64,000 nucleotides of DNA from Cognatitamlana sp035818475 (GCF_035818475.1 NZ_JAYMGV010000001.1:2170001-2234000); one strand, 5' to 3'; numbered from the stretch's first letter, positions 52,211 through 62,265 are shown. Numbers and translations are program-made. The notes: generated by a model not told the origin, from the letters alone.

Positions 52211-53281
52211 GTGAAGAAGGTTTGTATAGTAACAACATCTTTGGGGAAAGGTGGAGCAGAAAGGTCTAGTGCATTGCTTTCACAAATGCTTTCAAATATT
52301 TGTTATGATGTTCATATTCTAATGACCAAGAATGATATAGATTATGAGTTTTTTGGAACACTGTTTAATTTGGAGAAAAAATATGGGCATAACTTATCAA
52401 ATTTAAAAAAAATTAAAATTCTTAAAGCCTATTTTAAAGAGCATGATTTTGATATTATTATAGACAACCGCACGAGGCCAAGTTTTTTAAAAGAGTATAT
52501 TTTGTACAACTATGTTTTTAAGGCAAAAAAAAAGATTTCTGTTGTCCGTAGTTATTATTTAGCCAACTACTTTCCAAATAACATATGGTTAGCAAAATGG
52601 CTGTACAGAAGTAAATCGGTACTTGTACCTGTTAGTAAGGAAATTGGAAAAGCTATTTATGAAAAATATAATTTATCCAGTTGGGTTCATATATATAATC
52701 CTATTTCAGTTGATACCATCATTAATAAATCCAACGAAGAAATTAAGCCAAAAACAGACTTTATTTTGTGGTATGGGCGTATAGAAGAGCGCGTTAAAAA
52801 TTTGACACTGCTTTTGCATGCTTACAAAATGTCTAGTTTGTCAAACAGGCGAATTAAGCTCTATATTATTGGAGAAGGGAAAGATGTATGTCTTTTAAAT
52901 GAAAGAATAAATAATTTAAAGCTTAGTAGTAGCGTTAGTCTCTTACCCTTCACAAAAAACCCGTTTCCTTACGTAAAAAGAGCTCGATTTACCGTATTAA
53001 CAAGCCGCTATGAAGGTTTTCCCAGAGTTTTAATTGAATCTTTATCATGTGGAACACCAGTAGTGTCAGTGAATTGTAAATCTGGACCCAAAGAAATTAT
53101 TAAGCACAAAGAGAATGGACTTTTAGTTGAAAATAATAACCCTGAAGCTTTGGCTGCAGCGTTTAATGCCTTTATTAACGATAAAACATTATATAACTAT
53201 TGTAAGGAGAATGCGAAAAAAAGTGTAAATAAATTTTCTGTAAATCATATAGCGGAGCAGTGGAAGGCTCTACTAAAATAA
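52211..53281 (+). CDS. GT4-family glycosyltransferase
   Basis: This is a 356-residue glycosyltransferase with GT-B fold. The N-terminal glycine loop is TTSLGKGGAERSSALLS (about 8-24); the donor-binding block is SRYEGFPRVLIESLSCGTPVVS (about 268-289), the typical GT4 ExxxxxxxE region. The start codon is GTG at 52211. It lies 63 bases after the isomerase and is probably co-transcribed. Linkage and donor are unknown. Confidence 0.9.
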   Translation: MKKVCIVTTSLGKGGAERSSALLSQMLSNICYDVHILMTKNDIDYEFFGTLFNLEKKYGHNLSNLKKIKILKAYFKEHDFDIIIDNRTRPSFLKEYILYNYVFKAKKKISVVRSYYLANYFPNNIWLAKWLYRSKSVLVPVSKEIGKAIYEKYNLSSWVHIYNPISVDTIINKSNEEIKPKTDFILWYGRIEERVKNLTLLLHAYKMSSLSNRRIKLYIIGEGKDVCLLNERINNLKLSSSVSLLPFTKNPFPYVKRARFTVLTSRYEGFPRVLIESLSCGTPVVSVNCKSGPKEIIKHKENGLLVENNNPEALAAAFNAFINDKTLYNYCKENAKKSVNKFSVNHIAEQWKALLK

Positions 53282-53289
53282 ACTATAGT

Positions 53290-54228
53290 TTATTTATAGG
53301 CTGTTAAATAAATACCATTATTAATTAAAAATTGCTGAATTCTTCTTATCATAAGTAACAAGAATCTAGGGAATTTCAGAAGCAATCGTTGTTTGTTGTT
53401 CAAACTTTTATAATTTATTTCTTTTTTTGTCTTGCTATAGAGAGCTAGCTCATTATTCATTAAACATCGTATTGCTATAGCATATCTATTTACATCTAAA
53501 TATCTTTTTAATGAAGGGTTGCCCTTTTCTTCTTTAGAATAGCTATTTATGAATTCATAACGTATATCATTAAACTCTTTTTTAGATAAGCTATTATTAA
53601 CGTTTAGTTTGTAAGACATTGTAATTTTTGGATTGAACACAATCATATACTTTAGTGCCATTCTAATCCATAAGTCCAAATCTTGAGCAGTCCTTAACCT
53701 TGTATTAAACTCTCCTATTGAATTAAATTTTTCCTTTGAAAAAGCAACAGCTGAAGTCCAAGCAACCGAATTGGTAATGCTGGCTTTAAAATAATCTTTA
53801 ACGATTACGCATTCTTCTTCATACTGGAAATTAATATTGGCAGGCTTCACTAAATCTTTACTATAAAATATTTCATAGTTATTACAGTATAACCCGGCAT
53901 CAGGAAAAGTAAGTATTAGCCTTCGAAGCTCAAATAAGTGGTTTTTATACCAATAATCATCAGCATCCAGTAGAGCAATATATCTAGACTTGGCCATTTT
54001 AATCCCATTGTTTCTGGCAACAGATACTCCAGAGTTTTTCTGTTTTGAAATAGATATTCTATTATCTTTAATTGTATTGGCAACTTTCAAGCTATTATCA
54101 GTACTTCCATCATCAATTATTATTATTTCAAAATCTCCAAATGTTTGATTTAATACACTGTTTAGTGTATCTATAATATAGGCTTCCTTATTATATAAGG
54201 GGATTACAACTGAAAAAAAAGGAGTCAT
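53290..54228 (-). CDS. GT2-family glycosyltransferase
   Basis: This is a 312-residue GT-A fold glycosyltransferase. FSVVIPLYNKEAYIIDTLNSVLNQTF at the start, IIIIDDGSTDNSL, and the DxD-type metal site LLDADDYW near residue 91 are clear. AQDLDLWIRMA (about 180-190) is the acceptor-side ED/W-type block. The start codon overlaps the stop of the next upstream gene (ATGA), so it is the last gene of the ftsE-led operon. Confidence 0.92.
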   Translation of the reverse strand: MTPFFSVVIPLYNKEAYIIDTLNSVLNQTFGDFEIIIIDDGSTDNSLKVANTIKDNRISISKQKNSGVSVARNNGIKMAKSRYIALLDADDYWYKNHLFELRRLILTFPDAGLYCNNYEIFYSKDLVKPANINFQYEEECVIVKDYFKASITNSVAWTSAVAFSKEKFNSIGEFNTRLRTAQDLDLWIRMALKYMIVFNPKITMSYKLNVNNSLSKKEFNDIRYEFINSYSKEEKGNPSLKRYLDVNRYAIAIRCLMNNELALYSKTKKEINYKSLNNKQRLLLKFPRFLLLMIRRIQQFLINNGIYLTAYK

Positions 54229-55085
54229 TTTTTATTCTTTATTAAACAAAAATACCCTAATCGATAGAAATCATATAGAAATAATAAAGGGTAATTGGAG
54301 TTTAAATTATATTTCAAAATTGGTTTTGTCAGTTTAAAAATAGATACAATAAACCCACATAACTTAAATTTACTAAGTTTAAAATAGCATTTAGATATAC
54401 CAACTTTGTCTTTATTTAGTTTACCTTTATTAATAAGGTTTATCAGGTTTTTAATTGCATTTTCATTTTTTTTGATAAACGTATTGGCGGTATCATCTGC
54501 ATAGTGTTCTACTGGGTTGTAAAAGGTCTTAACCATAATACCATTGGTCTTTAAAGTTTCAAAAAAAAGAACATCTTCATAACCGTAATTTTTTAGAGAT
54601 TCGTCAAAACTAAAATCTTTAAAAAGGTTCTTTTTTATATAGAAATTACATGAGTGCAATCCCGATTTGCTTTCTCTTTTTTTTGTGTAAATCCACCTAA
54701 GTTTAAAAGGTTTTTCAGGAGGTTCATCGCAAAAAGTCATGCCACCAACCAGAACTTGACTGGTTTCAATTTGAGCAATATAATTTTTTATAAAACTTTT
54801 CATTCTTGGAAATGTACCTGCATCAATAAATAAAAGGTTTTCAAATTTTGAATGAAAACCTAATAAATTACGAACAGCACTTCTACCAATGTTTTTTTGT
54901 AAAGCTTTAAAAGTGCAGTTTTTTATATTATTAACCTCTTCATTCATACTGTTAGTTGAAGATCTAGAACCATCATCATAAGCCAATATTTCAAAGTTAA
55001 TATTACATTCAACAGTTTGTGTGTAAAGTTCATTAACCAACTTAGAAATGTCACAGTTATAAACGGGAATTAATATTGAAAGCAT
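54225..55085 (-). CDS. GT2-family glycosyltransferase, divergent
   Basis: This is a 286-residue GT-A enzyme. MLSILIPVYNCDISKLVNEL and ILAYDDGSRSSTN match the N-terminal donor domain; the usual DxD is changed to LFIDAGTFPRM (only one Asp remains at that place), while GYEDVLFFETLK (about 165-176) matches the catalytic ED block. The changed DxD means donor handling may differ, as is seen in some GT2 members. It overlaps both neighbours by a few bases. Confidence 0.85.
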   Translation of the reverse strand: MLSILIPVYNCDISKLVNELYTQTVECNINFEILAYDDGSRSSTNSMNEEVNNIKNCTFKALQKNIGRSAVRNLLGFHSKFENLLFIDAGTFPRMKSFIKNYIAQIETSQVLVGGMTFCDEPPEKPFKLRWIYTKKRESKSGLHSCNFYIKKNLFKDFSFDESLKNYGYEDVLFFETLKTNGIMVKTFYNPVEHYADDTANTFIKKNENAIKNLINLINKGKLNKDKVGISKCYFKLSKFKLCGFIVSIFKLTKPILKYNLNSNYPLLFLYDFYRLGYFCLIKNKK

Positions 55086-55822
55086 TATTTGGTTGCAATT
55101 AAAATAGTTTCAGGTGATTTAAAACCTAGAAATATATCATTTGGTTGTTCATTAAAAGTCATCTTTAAAACCTTAAAACCATGATTTTGTAATCTGTTTT
55201 TTAATCCCTCAATTGAATAAACCCTAACATGGTCTTCTTGTCCAAAATGTTTTAATTTTTCTTCAGGAGAAACAATAGATTTATTCTCATAAATATCACC
55301 TTCTTTAAAGGGGGTTTGAATATAAATTTGACCTCCAGTTTTTAAAACTCTGTAAAGCTCATCCATTGCCTTATCATCATCATTAATATGCTCTAAAATA
55401 TGATAACATATAATAGTGTTAAAGGTGTTGGACTCTTGATTTATATTAGTAATATCAAAATTATAATCAGCTAAAAACTTATTTTCAAAATCTGTACTAA
55501 AATAGTTTATGCTTTTGGTTTTTTTCAATATTCTATAAAGATTTCGTGAAGGAGAGAAATGAAGTAAATAACCTTTTAAAATGCCATTTTTGTTAAGTAA
55601 ATACCATAATCTTCTATTTCTTGATAAACTTCCACAAAAAGGACATAGTAAATCTTTATTTTCCAATGGAATGAAAGATCGAAGGTGCTTATTGCAAACA
55701 TTACATTTATGTTTCTTTCCTAAGAAAAAAATACCATGAAAGGCCCTAAAGAACAATTCGTTTTTAAACAAAAATGATTTAAGGAAAAAAAAGTTGATGC
55801 CCTTTTTTAAAATTTTGTACAT
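55085..55822 (-). CDS. SAM-dependent methyltransferase with N-terminal zinc-ribbon
   Basis: This is a 245-residue class I methyltransferase. The chosen ATG at 55822 is 1 base from the ftsE stop; an upstream in-frame ATG at 55867 lies inside ftsE. Residues about 38-65 carry two Cys pairs (CNVCNKH and CPFCGS), a zinc ribbon. The methyltransferase fold follows, with ICYHILEHINDDDKAMDELYRVLKTGGQIYI (about 133-163), the post-II/motif III region of Methyltransf_11. It probably modifies a sugar or lipid-linked intermediate, since two glycosyltransferases follow in the operon. Confidence 0.82.
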   Translation of the reverse strand: MYKILKKGINFFFLKSFLFKNELFFRAFHGIFFLGKKHKCNVCNKHLRSFIPLENKDLLCPFCGSLSRNRRLWYLLNKNGILKGYLLHFSPSRNLYRILKKTKSINYFSTDFENKFLADYNFDITNINQESNTFNTIICYHILEHINDDDKAMDELYRVLKTGGQIYIQTPFKEGDIYENKSIVSPEEKLKHFGQEDHVRVYSIEGLKNRLQNHGFKVLKMTFNEQPNDIFLGFKSPETILIATK

Positions 55823-55823
55823 G

Positions 55824-56507
55824 CTATTCTTTTCTTTGTACCACCTCATAAACCGCATTATCATCACACTTTAATGTCTTGCTGGGATATTTAAGGAGTA
55901 AAGCATAATCATGAGTGGCCATTAAAATAGTATTGCCATTTTTATTAATATCCTGAAGGACTTCCATAACCTCTACACTAGTTTGAGGATCTAGGTTTCC
56001 GGTAGGCTCGTCAGCGAGAATAAGTTCGGGATTGTTTAATAAAGCTCTGGCAATAGCCACACGTTGTTGTTCTCCACCGGAAAGTTCATGAGGAAACTTA
56101 AAGCCTTTAGTTTTCATATCAACCTTAGTTAACACTTCTTCAACGCGGGCGTTCATTTCATCTTTATCTTTCCAACCGGTAGCTTTTAATACAAAAAGTA
56201 AATTATCATTAATAGTTCTATCGGTAAGTAGTTTGAAATCTTGAAAAACAACACCTAACTTTCTTCTTAAAAAAGGAATGTCTCTTTCCTTCAGGTTTTT
56301 TAAATCAAAATCCACTATTTGCCCTTCTCCTTTTACAAGCGGTAAATCGCCATAAAGCGTTTTCATAAAACTACTTTTTCCTGTACCCGTTTTTCCAATA
56401 AGATACACGAAATCTCCTTTGTTGATTTCTACGTTAACATCTGAAAGTACTAAGCTTTCACCTTGAAAAACAGATGCATTATTTAACTTTAAAATTGGGT
56501 TTGACAT
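55824..56507 (-). CDS. ftsE: Cell-division ABC transporter ATPase FtsE
   Basis: FtsE is the ATPase partner of the membrane protein FtsX and helps activate cell-wall hydrolysis at the division site. The 227-residue protein has Walker A GKTGTGKS (38-45), Q-loop VVFQDFKLL, ABC signature LSGGEQQRVAIARAL and Walker B LILADEPTG. Length and the FQDFKLL segment fit FtsE. No ftsX is next to it; the genes behind it are for polysaccharide, starting 1 base after the ftsE stop. Confidence 0.88.
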   Translation of the reverse strand: MSNPILKLNNASVFQGESLVLSDVNVEINKGDFVYLIGKTGTGKSSFMKTLYGDLPLVKGEGQIVDFDLKNLKERDIPFLRRKLGVVFQDFKLLTDRTINDNLLFVLKATGWKDKDEMNARVEEVLTKVDMKTKGFKFPHELSGGEQQRVAIARALLNNPELILADEPTGNLDPQTSVEVMEVLQDINKNGNTILMATHDYALLLKYPSKTLKCDDNAVYEVVQRKE

Positions 56508-56668
56508 AAAATAATTAAGGTTTTATGAGAGTTGTAAATGTATTACTAAAAAGTTAAATCATAATAACTAACGATTAAAACTTTAGTTTATTTCCTGAAG
56601 AATTTAACATTTAATAACTCCGTTTATAATTATGGCATGATTATTACGTTATAAGGTTTATATTAAAT

Positions 56669-56676
56669 TATCTTTG
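56669..56676 (+). promoter_or_regulatory. Candidate -7 box (TATCTTTG) of the TPR gene
   Basis: TATCTTTG matches TAnnTTTG exactly, 24 bases upstream of the ATG at 56701. The rest of the 193-base gap to ftsE is very AT-rich and shows no other signal. Confidence 0.5.
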
Positions 56677-56700
56677 ATTTAAAAATTAAACGTACCATTA

Positions 56701-59700
56701 ATGACTAAAAAGAATATTGCCTCATTAGTAGCGACTATAGCTTTTAGTTTTCAAATTATAGCGCAACAATCTGCCGTTTACACCAGCAGTTTAGTCAATT
56801 ATCAAAAAGGATTATCCCTTTATAATAATCAACAATATCAGGCTGCCCAATCTTTATTTAGGGAAGTGAAAAAAACAACTAAAGAGTCTGTTCTTGTATC
56901 GGATTGTACATTTTACATTGCTAATTGTGCAGTACGGTTAAATCAACAAAATGCAGATCAGTTAGTTGAAGATTTTGTAAGGGATTATCCCACAAGTCCA
57001 AAACGAAATACAGCTTATATTGATGTGGCCGATTATTATTTTGAAAACTCAAAATATGCCCACGCTAGAAAATGGTATAATAAAGTTAATGAGGACGCTT
57101 TAAGCAGATCGGAGCGAGAAAAATTTTATTTTAATAATGGTTATACTGCATTTTTAACAAAGCAATATAGAGACGCAAGAAAGTATTTAAAAAGAGTAGA
57201 AAACTCTCAGGAGTACGGATCACAAGCTAAATACTATATTGGTTTTATGGCTTATGAGGGAGATGATTACAATGAAGCTAATAAGTACTTTGATCAGGTA
57301 AGTAATCAGGATCGATATAAGGAAAAATTATCCTATTACCAGGCAGATTTAAATTTTAAGCTAGGTAAATTTGAAAAAGCAATAGCATTGGCCAAAGAAA
57401 AACTGGATTCTAGTGACAATAATGAAGTTTCGGAGCTTTCCAAAATTATTGGAGAAAGCTATTTTAATTTAGAAAAATATGCAGAAGCCATTCCGTATTT
57501 GAAAGCATATAAAGGTAAAAAAGGAAAATGGAGTAACACAGATTTTTACCAATTGGGTTATGCCCATTACAAACAAGAAGATTATGAAAATGCCATATCT
57601 GAATTCAATAAAATAGTTGCAGGCAACAATGGTATTGCTCAAAATGCATACTATCATTTAGGAGAGAGTTATATTAATCTTGATAAAAAGCAAGAGGCTT
57701 TAAATGCTTTTAAAAATGCATCTGAAATGGATTTCGATTTAAAAATTCAGGAAGACGCGTTTTTGAATTATGCAAAGATTAGTTATGAAATAGGTAACCC
57801 GTACCAATCAGCCCCTCAGGTCTTAGCAGCTTATCTGGAAAAGTATCCAAAAACAAGCTACAAAGAAGAGATTGAAACATTATTAATAGATTCTTACATT
57901 ACATCAAAAAATTATAAAGAGGCCTTAAGTTTATTAAGAGGGAAGAAAAGTTTTCAAAATAAAGTAGCTTACCAGAAAGTAGCATTTTACAGGGGCTTAG
58001 AATTATATAATGAAGGAAATTATTTAGAGGCAGAAGCGCTTTTTGATGCATCTTTAAAAGAACCTAGAGACTCAAAATATACAGCCAGAGCTACATTTTG
58101 GAAAGCCGAGTCTGATTATAATTTAACAAGCTATGATGACGCTCTTGTAGGGTTCAAACAATTTAAACAGCAAGCTGCGTCTTCTTCAACACCTGAAAAG
58201 GATAATGTAGATTATCATATTGCCTATACTTATTTTAAGCTGAAGAACTATGATCAATCCACTGAGTATTTTAATGACTTTATTACTGTCAAAAAAGATG
58301 ATAAAATAAGGTTGAATGATGCATATTTACGTTTAGGAGATGCTCATTTTGTTTCCAGCCAATATAAAAGTGCGATTGGAGCCTATGAAAAGGCAATAAA
58401 ATTGAATCAAATAGAATCAGATTATCCGGCATTTCAAAAAGCCATTAGTGTAGGATACGCCGGGCAATCATCAAAAAAAATAAAAGAGCTTGAACAGTTT
58501 ATCAAAGACTACCCGAAATCCAAGTTGAGAGATGATGCCATGTATGAACTGGGGAATTCCTATGTCAAGGAAAATGATACAGATAAGGCCATGAATGCTT
58601 ATAATCAGCTAAACAGCGAATATAGAATGAGCTCATTCGTACCTAAAGCTTTACTTAGACAAGGCTTGGTTTATTATAATGGTAATAAGAACAGTCAGGC
58701 ATTGACTAAATTTAAAAAAGTAGCGGGTGATTATCCCGGAACCCCCGAAGCTGTTCAGGCTGTTTCAACAGCCAGATTGATATATATAGATTTGGGGCAG
58801 GTAGATCAGTATGCAAAGTGGGTAAAAACTTTAGATTATGTTGAGGTTACCGATGTTGATTTAGACAATGCGACCTATGAGGCAGCAGAAAAACAATATT
58901 TAGATAATAATGTAGACAAGGCAATCAAACAATTTAATGGCTACTTAAACCAGTTTTCAAATGGTTTACATGCTTTAAATGCTCATTTTTACGTAGCGCA
59001 GTTGTATTACAAAAAAGGCTTGTCTGAAAATGCTTCATCCCATTATAAATATGTGGTAGAAGCGCCACGAAGCCAGTTTACAGAAGAAGCCCTAACGCGT
59101 TTATCGCAATTCTATCTTGAAAAGAAAAGTTGGAATCAGGCTATGCCTTTGTTAGTAAGGCTGGAAGAAGAAGCCAGTTTCCAGCATAATATAGTTTTTG
59201 CCCAATCAAATATGATGAAGGCTAATTACCAATTAGAAAATTATGGAGAGGCTGTTTCTTATGCGGAAAAGGTATTGGCAAGTTCAACAATTGATAATAA
59301 AATAAAAAGTGATGCACATATTATAATAGCGCGTTCAGCTATAAAAACCAATAACGAAACAAAAGCTAAAAGTGCTTATGCAAAAGTTGAAAAAATAGCA
59401 ATTGGAGAAACTGCAGCAGAGGCTTTATATTATAATGCGTATTTCAAAAATAAAGCAGGAGCGTACGAAGCTTCAAATAAAGAAATCCAAAAATTGGCAA
59501 AAGATTTTTCCGGATTTAAATATTATAGTGCAAAGGGCTTAGTACTTATGGCTAAGAACTTTTATGCTTTAAAGGACGCTTTTCAAGCCACATATATTTT
59601 AGAAAGTGTAGTCAATAATTTTTCAGAATTTGAAGATGTGGTTTCAGAAGCGAGGAAAGAGTTGACAAAAATTAAGCAAGAAGAGGCAAAAACTAATTCA

Positions 59701-59721
59701 TCTATCCAACCGGAAGATTAA
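56701..59721 (+). CDS. Large exported TPR-repeat protein
   Basis: This is a 1006-residue protein with a signal peptide ending near IIAQQ. From about residue 30 to 980 it consists almost wholly of tetratricopeptide repeats (for example YQLGYAHYKQEDYENAISEFNKIV, AMYELGNSYVKENDTDKAMNAYNQL). It is an elongated helical solenoid in the periplasm or at the outer membrane. The gene is followed after 34 bases by an outer-membrane barrel gene, a pairing I recall from other flavobacteria, next to ftsE. It probably works as scaffold for that barrel or for envelope assembly; the specific role is unknown. Confidence 0.88.
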   Translation: MTKKNIASLVATIAFSFQIIAQQSAVYTSSLVNYQKGLSLYNNQQYQAAQSLFREVKKTTKESVLVSDCTFYIANCAVRLNQQNADQLVEDFVRDYPTSPKRNTAYIDVADYYFENSKYAHARKWYNKVNEDALSRSEREKFYFNNGYTAFLTKQYRDARKYLKRVENSQEYGSQAKYYIGFMAYEGDDYNEANKYFDQVSNQDRYKEKLSYYQADLNFKLGKFEKAIALAKEKLDSSDNNEVSELSKIIGESYFNLEKYAEAIPYLKAYKGKKGKWSNTDFYQLGYAHYKQEDYENAISEFNKIVAGNNGIAQNAYYHLGESYINLDKKQEALNAFKNASEMDFDLKIQEDAFLNYAKISYEIGNPYQSAPQVLAAYLEKYPKTSYKEEIETLLIDSYITSKNYKEALSLLRGKKSFQNKVAYQKVAFYRGLELYNEGNYLEAEALFDASLKEPRDSKYTARATFWKAESDYNLTSYDDALVGFKQFKQQAASSSTPEKDNVDYHIAYTYFKLKNYDQSTEYFNDFITVKKDDKIRLNDAYLRLGDAHFVSSQYKSAIGAYEKAIKLNQIESDYPAFQKAISVGYAGQSSKKIKELEQFIKDYPKSKLRDDAMYELGNSYVKENDTDKAMNAYNQLNSEYRMSSFVPKALLRQGLVYYNGNKNSQALTKFKKVAGDYPGTPEAVQAVSTARLIYIDLGQVDQYAKWVKTLDYVEVTDVDLDNATYEAAEKQYLDNNVDKAIKQFNGYLNQFSNGLHALNAHFYVAQLYYKKGLSENASSHYKYVVEAPRSQFTEEALTRLSQFYLEKKSWNQAMPLLVRLEEEASFQHNIVFAQSNMMKANYQLENYGEAVSYAEKVLASSTIDNKIKSDAHIIIARSAIKTNNETKAKSAYAKVEKIAIGETAAEALYYNAYFKNKAGAYEASNKEIQKLAKDFSGFKYYSAKGLVLMAKNFYALKDAFQATYILESVVNNFSEFEDVVSEARKELTKIKQEEAKTNSSIQPED

Positions 59722-59755
59722 TAATCATCAATCACAAAAAAGTAAATCAAAACAT

Positions 59756-61495
59756 ATGCGAAAGCACACAAAAAGTACATTTACCCTCATTTTTTTAATG
59801 GGTATAACATTAGGGTTTTCTCAAGTCAAGAAAAGCGATACTTTAAATACTGGAGTTATAGATGTAGTTAAACCCTATGTGCCTACAATATCAGACGCCT
59901 TCAAAGTAAAGGAAGTACCTGCTTTAGAAGATAAAACCAACGAGAGTAAAAAGGACATTAAATATAACATTTTTTCATTTCCTGTAGCCTCTACGTTTAC
60001 CCCGGCAAAGGGTAAAGCTGCCGGAGTAGAAAAACGAGCACCGATAAAATTATTTGATAATTATGCGACTTTAGGAGTAGGAACCTATACAACTATTTTA
60101 GGCGAAGTGTATTTAAATGAAGCTATTAGTAGAAATGAAAGTGTTGGTGGATACGTGAGTCATCATTCTTCGGGAGGAGGAATTGAAGGTATTGCTATTG
60201 ATGATGGGTTTTCTAATTCAAAAATTAAGGTAAACTATGCATCACGTTTAAGAGACCTGTCGTGGAATGTAGATGCAGGGTTTCAACACCAGTACTATAA
60301 TTGGTATGGATTGAACGAGGCTTTTTTGGCTAATGAAACTTTGATTAATAGTTTAGATGTAGGGCATTCATTTTTTGATATTCATTTTGGCGGCGATATT
60401 ACTTTTGAAGATACATATATAAACTCAGGAAGCTTTTTATTTAGACGTTTTACAGATAATAAGGGTTCTGGGGAAAATAGATTTGTGGTGAATGGAAAAG
60501 TAGATATTCCAATTAATGATATTGAAATTTCCACAGATTTTAAATTTGACTATTTGGGAGGAAGCTTTGATCAGGGGTATTATACAACTGAGGAGCTGAA
60601 TTACGGAAATATACAAGTAGGTGTTTCTCCAACTTTTCAATTAAAGCAGGATGATTTAACTGTGAATTTAGGCGTATCCCTGTTTTATTTAAATGACAGG
60701 GCATCCGGTGATAATGAATTTTATCTTTTTCCAAATATAACTGCATCTTACAGGCTGGTAAATGATGTGTTAATTGCATACGGTGGTATTCAGGGAGATT
60801 TAATCCAAAATACATATCATGAATTTGCTAACGAAAACCCTTTTGTCTCTCCAACGTTAAACATTATGCCAACAGATCAGGTTTATAATGCTTATGTGGG
60901 GTTAAAAGGAAAAATATCAAGTAATATGAGTTATAATGTTAATGGACATTATAAAGCAGACAATAGCAAAGCACTTTATAAATCTAATGAAGTAAGAAAT
61001 GTATCGGCCGAAAAGAGTTATGAATATGGAAATTCTTTTGGAATTGTTTATGACGATGTAGATACCTTTGGCTTTGCCGGAGAAATAAATGTAGATGTAA
61101 ACAGGAATTTTAAATTAGGATTAAAGGCAGAGTATTTTGCATATAACACAGACGAACAGGCAGAGGCCTGGAACCTACCGGATATTAAAGGCTCATTATT
61201 TATAGATTATCAAATTGATCAACATTGGTTTACAGGAGCCAATTTATTTTATGTAGGAGAACGAAAAGATGAAATTGTATTGGAAGGAGCATTAATACCG
61301 GAGAATTTAAATAAAACCATTGTTCTGGATAGTTATTTTGATGCCAATGCCCATGTTGGATATCATATAAATGATCAATTCTCGGTGTTTGCCAAAGCCA
61401 ATAACATAGCAAATAAAGCTTATCAAAAGTGGCTAAATTTCCCGGTACAGAGCATTCAGTTTTTAGCAGGAGCAACTTACAAGTTTGATTTCTAA
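59756..61495 (+). CDS. TonB-receptor-like outer-membrane beta-barrel protein
   Basis: This is a 579-residue barrel protein with a signal peptide ending in LGFSQ. After a short periplasmic segment (VVKPYVPTISDAFKV) there are about 20 amphipathic strands, ending in the outer-membrane signature ATYKFDF with C-terminal Phe. The late part (FSVFAKANNIANKAYQKW) is of the type found in TonB-dependent receptors, but no plug domain is present and the protein is short for a receptor. It is co-transcribed with the large TPR protein and may form a complex with it. The cargo is unknown. Confidence 0.82.
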   Translation: MRKHTKSTFTLIFLMGITLGFSQVKKSDTLNTGVIDVVKPYVPTISDAFKVKEVPALEDKTNESKKDIKYNIFSFPVASTFTPAKGKAAGVEKRAPIKLFDNYATLGVGTYTTILGEVYLNEAISRNESVGGYVSHHSSGGGIEGIAIDDGFSNSKIKVNYASRLRDLSWNVDAGFQHQYYNWYGLNEAFLANETLINSLDVGHSFFDIHFGGDITFEDTYINSGSFLFRRFTDNKGSGENRFVVNGKVDIPINDIEISTDFKFDYLGGSFDQGYYTTEELNYGNIQVGVSPTFQLKQDDLTVNLGVSLFYLNDRASGDNEFYLFPNITASYRLVNDVLIAYGGIQGDLIQNTYHEFANENPFVSPTLNIMPTDQVYNAYVGLKGKISSNMSYNVNGHYKADNSKALYKSNEVRNVSAEKSYEYGNSFGIVYDDVDTFGFAGEINVDVNRNFKLGLKAEYFAYNTDEQAEAWNLPDIKGSLFIDYQIDQHWFTGANLFYVGERKDEIVLEGALIPENLNKTIVLDSYFDANAHVGYHINDQFSVFAKANNIANKAYQKWLNFPVQSIQFLAGATYKFDF

Positions 61496-61561
61496 ACTTC
61501 TGCAAAGGAGACTATAGAGCATGTAATTAAACAGATTCAAAATCAAATATAAAATGATAAG

Positions 61562-62257
61562 TTAACTCAATCTGGCCAAATAATCATAGTGATCACCTTC
61601 AAAGAGCAATTCGCAGTGTAGGCCTATTGCTTCACAAGCTGATTTTAACGTATTAAAGTCTAAATAAAGCCATTTCAAAGGCACTTCTTTTTCATCTTTA
61701 TAAGAGAGGTAATAATCAAGCTCACCATAGTAGCTAGCATTCATATTCATCCAGTAACCTCCATCTTCATCCTGATACATGTATGTTATGTCAGAGGAAT
61801 CTATTAAAATCTGTCCGTTTACATTTAACAAACTTTTTAAATGAGACAAGTATTTTGAAACCTGGTTAAGTTCCTGGAAAATACCGGTACCATTCATCAA
61901 CAATAAGATGGTATCAAATGTTTCAGTTTCATCTAATAGATCTAAAACTTTTGCATTTATAATACCACGTTGTTTGGCAACTGCAATAGCGCCTTTTGAA
62001 ACATCAATGGCCTTTATTTTTATGCCTTTATTTTGTAAGTACAAACTATGACTTCCTGCACCACAACCAACATCCAAAGTTTTTCCATGAGCTAATTGTA
62101 AAGCTTTTTGTTCAAGCTTCGGCATTTCAGAATAGTTTCTGAATAAATATGGAAGAGGTAAAATATCTTCATCAGAAATACTGGTTGAAGTCATAATATC
62201 TTCAGAATAATTTCCGTTGTGATAATCTAATAAAGCTTTTCCGAAAAGATCTTTCAT
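61562..62257 (-). CDS. Class I SAM-dependent methyltransferase
   Basis: This is a 231-residue methyltransferase. TLDVGCGAGSHSLYLQNKGIKIKAIDVSKGAIAVAKQRG (about 65-103) contains motif I (VGCGAGS) and the acidic ribose-binding end of strand 2; the post-motif region ILLLMNGTGIFQ follows. There is no hint of the substrate. The region upstream of the start is filled by a palindromic repeat element, which begins 9 bases away. Confidence 0.85.
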   Translation of the reverse strand: MKDLFGKALLDYHNGNYSEDIMTSTSISDEDILPLPYLFRNYSEMPKLEQKALQLAHGKTLDVGCGAGSHSLYLQNKGIKIKAIDVSKGAIAVAKQRGIINAKVLDLLDETETFDTILLLMNGTGIFQELNQVSKYLSHLKSLLNVNGQILIDSSDITYMYQDEDGGYWMNMNASYYGELDYYLSYKDEKEVPLKWLYLDFNTLKSACEAIGLHCELLFEGDHYDYLARLS

Positions 62258-62265
62258 AATGTTTA

